Below the pieces are notes generated by a model that saw only the letters and a program-made list of their open reading frames with translations, did no database searches and was not told where the DNA came from. 8,611 bases of DNA. It comes from Deltaproteobacteria bacterium. GTDB lineage: Bacteria > Desulfobacterota > Binatia > UBA9968. The stretch covers positions 16,557 through 25,167 of the forward strand of contig VBLN01000070.1 of the NCBI GenBank assembly GCA_005878685.1, in the 5' to 3' direction. The number at the start of each line of letters is the position of its first letter. Position 1 is the first letter of the stretch. Positions 5,832-8,611 of the stretch are shown here, piece by piece. The position numbers and the translations under genes are program-made.

Positions 5832-8093
5832 ATGACGCTTCGGCTATTTAAGGCGATCCTATTAGGTACTCTCATCGGAATAGGGGGGCTAGCAATAAGC
5901 TTTTTCCATTTTTCGCACGAAATGGAAGAAAACGCAGGCCTGGGATTATTGTTCAAGCTGAGGGGGATCAGACAGGCATCATCGGACGTCGTCGTAGTCA
6001 GTATTGACAGAGAATCGTCTGAGAAACTCAACGTATCCGACAACCCCGACAAGTGGCCTCGTTCGCTTCATGCACGTTTAGTTGAAAAGTTGGCTAAAGA
6101 AGGGGCCAAGGTGATTACCTTTGACGTGCATTTCATAGAGCCCCGTTCCTCTAAGGATGACAACTTGTTTGCGGAGACAGTGAGAAAGGCTCGAAATGTC
6201 GTGCTGGCTGAACCCCTTAAAGCTAGGGAGGTTCTATTGTCCGACACGGGCGGGTCTTATGCAGGAGAGCATAGCATTGTGAACGTAGTGAAACCGTTTG
6301 CTCCCCTCGCTCAGTCTGCGGTCGCCACGGCGCCTTTCGTTCTGCCCAGAATACCCTTCAAGGTGAACCAGTATTGGACATTCCAAACGGGAGCAGGCGA
6401 TTCTCCGACTTTCCCGGTCGTTGCCTTCCAACTCTTCACTATTCAGGCATACGGGGAGTTTATCCGTTTGTTGGAAAAAGTAAGCCCAACTCATGCCGAG
6501 AAGCTGCCACGTGATGCCGATACGGCGATTAAGACAAGAGGGGTTGTAAGGTTGATTAGAGATATCAAGGACATTTTTGAAAGCGAACCGGCGGTCGCGC
6601 AAAGAATGCTAGAAGAGTTGGAGCGTTCAGATCTCTCATCTGTTGATGTGAAAAAGCATGGCTTGCTCAAATCGCTCATAGAAATATATGGGGGCGCCAA
6701 TCGCCGATACATCAATTACTACGGCCCGCCCCGGACGATTACCACGATACCCTATTATCAAGCATTGCAGCTCGGTGAAGATGCGGGAAGCAGCAAACAA
6801 GTAGACCTTAAGGGCAAAGCCGTGTTTGTGGGACTCTCGGAGAAATTGCTGGCAGAAAGGAAGGATAGCTTTTATACGGTTTTTTCCCAGGCGAACGGCG
6901 TATTTATCAGCGGGGTCGAAATCGCCGCAACCGCATTCTCAAACCTTCTAGAAGATAGCCCGGTCAAACCGATCAGCTCAAGATATTATATCCTTACGAT
7001 TCTCCTCTGGGGTATCCTCATAGGGATGATTTGCCGGATGTCCGCCACGGCACTCGCCGCATTGGGTGTAGTGGGTTTGGCCGCTCTTTACCTCATTGCT
7101 GCAGAGTATCAATTCAAGGCCGCCGGCAATTGGTATCCTATCGTCGTCCCATTATTCTTGCAGGCTCCACTGGGATTTTTCGGGGCTGTTTTGTGGAACT
7201 ATGTTGAGACGAACAAGGAGCGGCAGCAGATAAGAAAGGCTCTCGCATACTATGTACCCGACGAGGTCGTGGATCAGTTAGCCAAAAACATGGTCGATAT
7301 CAAAAATAGCGGCCAAATGGTTTACGGGGCTTGTTTGTTCGCGGATGTTGCAGGGTATACCACCTTGTCGGAGAAGATGAGTCCGCAGCAACTGAGCGAG
7401 GTCATGCATAAATACTTCGAAGCCACTTTTGAGCCGATCAAGAAACATGGCGGGCTTGTCGTTAACTTGAAGGGCGATTCTTTCTTAGCGATATGGAAGG
7501 CTGCACGAGCGGAGGTCGGTCTGAGGCGTCAAGCCTGTCTAGCCGCAGTGGATGTGGCCAAAGCGGTCCATCGGTTCAATGGGTCTTTCGAGAACCTCAG
7601 CTTTCCCACGCGTGTCGGCGTGCATTCCGGCCAGATTTTCCTAGGCAACATCGGTGCCGGTGACCACTATGAGTATGGCCCTACGGGGGACACCGTCAAT
7701 ACGGCATCAAGGATGGACGGACTCAATAAATACCTGGGGACTGAGATATTGGCCTCTGAAGAGGCAGTGGATCAACTAGACGGCATCCTGACGAGAGAAG
7801 TTGGAAAGTTTAGGCTCAAGGGAAAGGCTCAGCCGGTCGTGGTTCATGAATTGTTAGGTCGGTTGGAAGAATCTGACGAAGAGCAGAAAAACGCTAACGC
7901 GATTTTTGCTGAGGCGCTCGATGCTTTCAGGCGGCGGTCTTGGGATGAGGCGACAGCAAAATTCCGTCAGATCACCGAGAAGAACAACGGGAAAGACGGC
8001 CCGGCGCGTTTTTACATAAAGCTTTGCGCGCAATACAAGCAAAATCCGCCTGACGAACCATGGGAAGGGGTGATTCCTCTAGAGGAAAAATAG
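5832..8093 (+). CDS. CHASE2-domain class III adenylate/guanylate cyclase
   Basis: Membrane-bound sensor cyclase that should convert ATP (or GTP) to the cyclic nucleotide in response to a periplasmic signal. Counting from ATG 5832 (753 residues): a membrane helix at about 5-27; a periplasmic CHASE2 sensor at about 30-380, with VVVVSIDRESSE (53-64), WPRSLHARLVEKL (75-87), ITFDVHF (95-101), NYYGPPRTITTIPYYQAL (295-312) and VFVGLSE (331-337); three membrane helices at about 384-455; the cyclase domain at about 495-673; and a C-terminal helical, TPR-like tail. Metal-binding aspartates are Asp505 (FADVAGYT) and Asp549 (LKGDSF); the transition-state pair Asn623 and Arg627 is in TVNTASR. The purine-selecting Lys position aligns with Asn545 and its Asp/Thr partner with Gly616, so nucleotide choice is uncertain. 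The frame is open back to TTG 5775, but ATG 5832 directly precedes the first helix and is preferred. The fecR gene follows after 54 bases. Confidence 0.9.
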   Translation: MTLRLFKAILLGTLIGIGGLAISFFHFSHEMEENAGLGLLFKLRGIRQASSDVVVVSIDRESSEKLNVSDNPDKWPRSLHARLVEKLAKEGAKVITFDVHFIEPRSSKDDNLFAETVRKARNVVLAEPLKAREVLLSDTGGSYAGEHSIVNVVKPFAPLAQSAVATAPFVLPRIPFKVNQYWTFQTGAGDSPTFPVVAFQLFTIQAYGEFIRLLEKVSPTHAEKLPRDADTAIKTRGVVRLIRDIKDIFESEPAVAQRMLEELERSDLSSVDVKKHGLLKSLIEIYGGANRRYINYYGPPRTITTIPYYQALQLGEDAGSSKQVDLKGKAVFVGLSEKLLAERKDSFYTVFSQANGVFISGVEIAATAFSNLLEDSPVKPISSRYYILTILLWGILIGMICRMSATALAALGVVGLAALYLIAAEYQFKAAGNWYPIVVPLFLQAPLGFFGAVLWNYVETNKERQQIRKALAYYVPDEVVDQLAKNMVDIKNSGQMVYGACLFADVAGYTTLSEKMSPQQLSEVMHKYFEATFEPIKKHGGLVVNLKGDSFLAIWKAARAEVGLRRQACLAAVDVAKAVHRFNGSFENLSFPTRVGVHSGQIFLGNIGAGDHYEYGPTGDTVNTASRMDGLNKYLGTEILASEEAVDQLDGILTREVGKFRLKGKAQPVVVHELLGRLEESDEEQKNANAIFAEALDAFRRRSWDEATAKFRQITEKNNGKDGPARFYIKLCAQYKQNPPDEPWEGVIPLEEK

Positions 8094-8105
8094 CGAAATA
8101 TTTCG
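8094..8105. repeat. Perfect 12-base palindrome after the cyclase stop
   Basis: CGAAATATTTCG begins on the base after the cyclase stop codon. It has no loop and no T-run, so it is not an obvious terminator; it does not argue against co-transcription of the cyclase and fecR genes. Confidence 0.35.
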
Positions 8106-8138
8106 ATCTTGAGCCTGAATACAGGAAACCTAGAAAGC

Positions 8139-8143
8139 AGGTG
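8139..8143 (+). promoter_or_regulatory. Ribosome binding site of the FecR-domain gene
   Basis: AGGTG lies 4 bases before ATG 8148. It supports that start; no separate promoter is evident in the 54-base gap, so translation from a shared mRNA with the cyclase is likely. Confidence 0.5.
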
Positions 8144-8147
8144 AACC

Positions 8148-8611
8148 ATGAACCGGATATCATCATCTCTTATAACTTGTGCAAGCCTCTTGGGAATATT
8201 GGCATCCCCCCATATTTCTCCCGCAGCGACGACGTGTGATCCATGGGTTGCAAAAGCGGTTTCAATCCAGGGAGCTGTAGAGGTGCAAAGGGCGGGTCAA
8301 ACGCAGCGCCAACCCGTTAAATTAAACGACACGTTCTGTGCCGGCGATAGAATCCAGGTGCTGGAGAGGAGCCGGGCAGACCTTGCGTTGGTCAACCAAC
8401 CTGTTCTGCGTCTCGATCAGAACAGCACAATTACACTCGGAGGAGTCAAAGATCAACGAACCTCACTGATAGATCTAGCGCGGGGCGCTGTACATTTCTT
8501 CAGCCGCCTTCCCCGGAACCTGGAGGTGAATACGGCCTTCGTCAACGCAGGCGTGGAAGGAACGGAGGGATTGATCGAAGTCGAAGCCGACAGGGTCCTG
8601 ATCACTATTTT
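8148..8611 (+). CDS. Secreted FecR-domain protein, C-terminus cut by window edge
   Basis: Exported protein; 154 codons are visible before the window ends. Residues 1 to about 27 form a signal peptide (hydrophobic LITCASLLGILA, then SPAA), so the rest should be periplasmic. The mature part is a FecR domain (PF04773): AKAVSIQGAVEVQRAG (35-50), LNDTFCAGDRIQVLERSRAD (59-78), VLRLDQNSTITLGG (86-99), RGAVHFFSRLPR (112-123) and FVNAGVEGTEG (130-140). Unlike classical FecR it has no anti-sigma domain or single cytoplasmic helix at its start, and no sigma factor gene is nearby. From general knowledge, such FecR-domain proteins often stand beside CHASE2 cyclases and may carry TPR or other repeats further on. 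A role as periplasmic partner or ligand-presenting component for the CHASE2 sensor is inference. Whether the missing C-terminus holds repeats or an outer-membrane domain cannot be seen. Confidence 0.87.
   Translation, partial: MNRISSSLITCASLLGILASPHISPAATTCDPWVAKAVSIQGAVEVQRAGQTQRQPVKLNDTFCAGDRIQVLERSRADLALVNQPVLRLDQNSTITLGGVKDQRTSLIDLARGAVHFFSRLPRNLEVNTAFVNAGVEGTEGLIEVEADRVLITI

Overview
The window looks like chromosomal DNA of a Gram-negative, probably uncultivated bacterium. The signs are lipoprotein and signal-peptide genes, a CHASE2 cyclase paired with a FecR-domain protein, and an orphan PF04392 substrate-binding protein. This mix is common in deltaproteobacteria-like and related phyla, but the sequence alone does not fix the taxon. 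No rRNA, tRNA, CRISPR array, transposase or phage gene is visible.

Layout. Minus strand, read from about 1465 to 1: a class II cyclic-nucleotide phosphodiesterase-like metallo-beta-lactamase-fold gene (1465-695), then a PhnE-type phosphonate ABC permease that runs off the left edge (626-1). A 114-base divergent spacer (1466-1579) separates these from a plus-strand series: a PF04392 periplasmic substrate-binding lipoprotein (1580-2581); after 14 bases, a cyclic-nucleotide-binding (CNBD) protein fused to a MalT-like helical arm (2596-3831); and, in the same reading frame after a single TGA, a divergent SLC13/DASS membrane transporter (3877-5265). A 509-base spacer (5266-5774; 566 bases to the preferred cyclase ATG at 5832) holds several inverted repeats but no convincing gene. 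Next come a CHASE2 class III adenylate/guanylate cyclase (5832-8093) and, 54 bases later, a secreted FecR-domain protein cut by the right edge (8148-8611).

How they may fit together. The window encodes a possible cyclic-nucleotide circuit: a periplasmic-sensing cyclase that makes the nucleotide, a CNBD protein with an intact phosphate-binding cassette that could read it, and a phosphodiesterase-like enzyme that could destroy it. The CNBD gene has no DNA-binding domain. Apart from one TGA it is continuous with the SLC13 transporter, so the natural protein may be (or may have been) a cyclic-nucleotide-controlled anion transporter of about 890 residues. This is the most interesting feature here; the functional link is inference from domain content and proximity.
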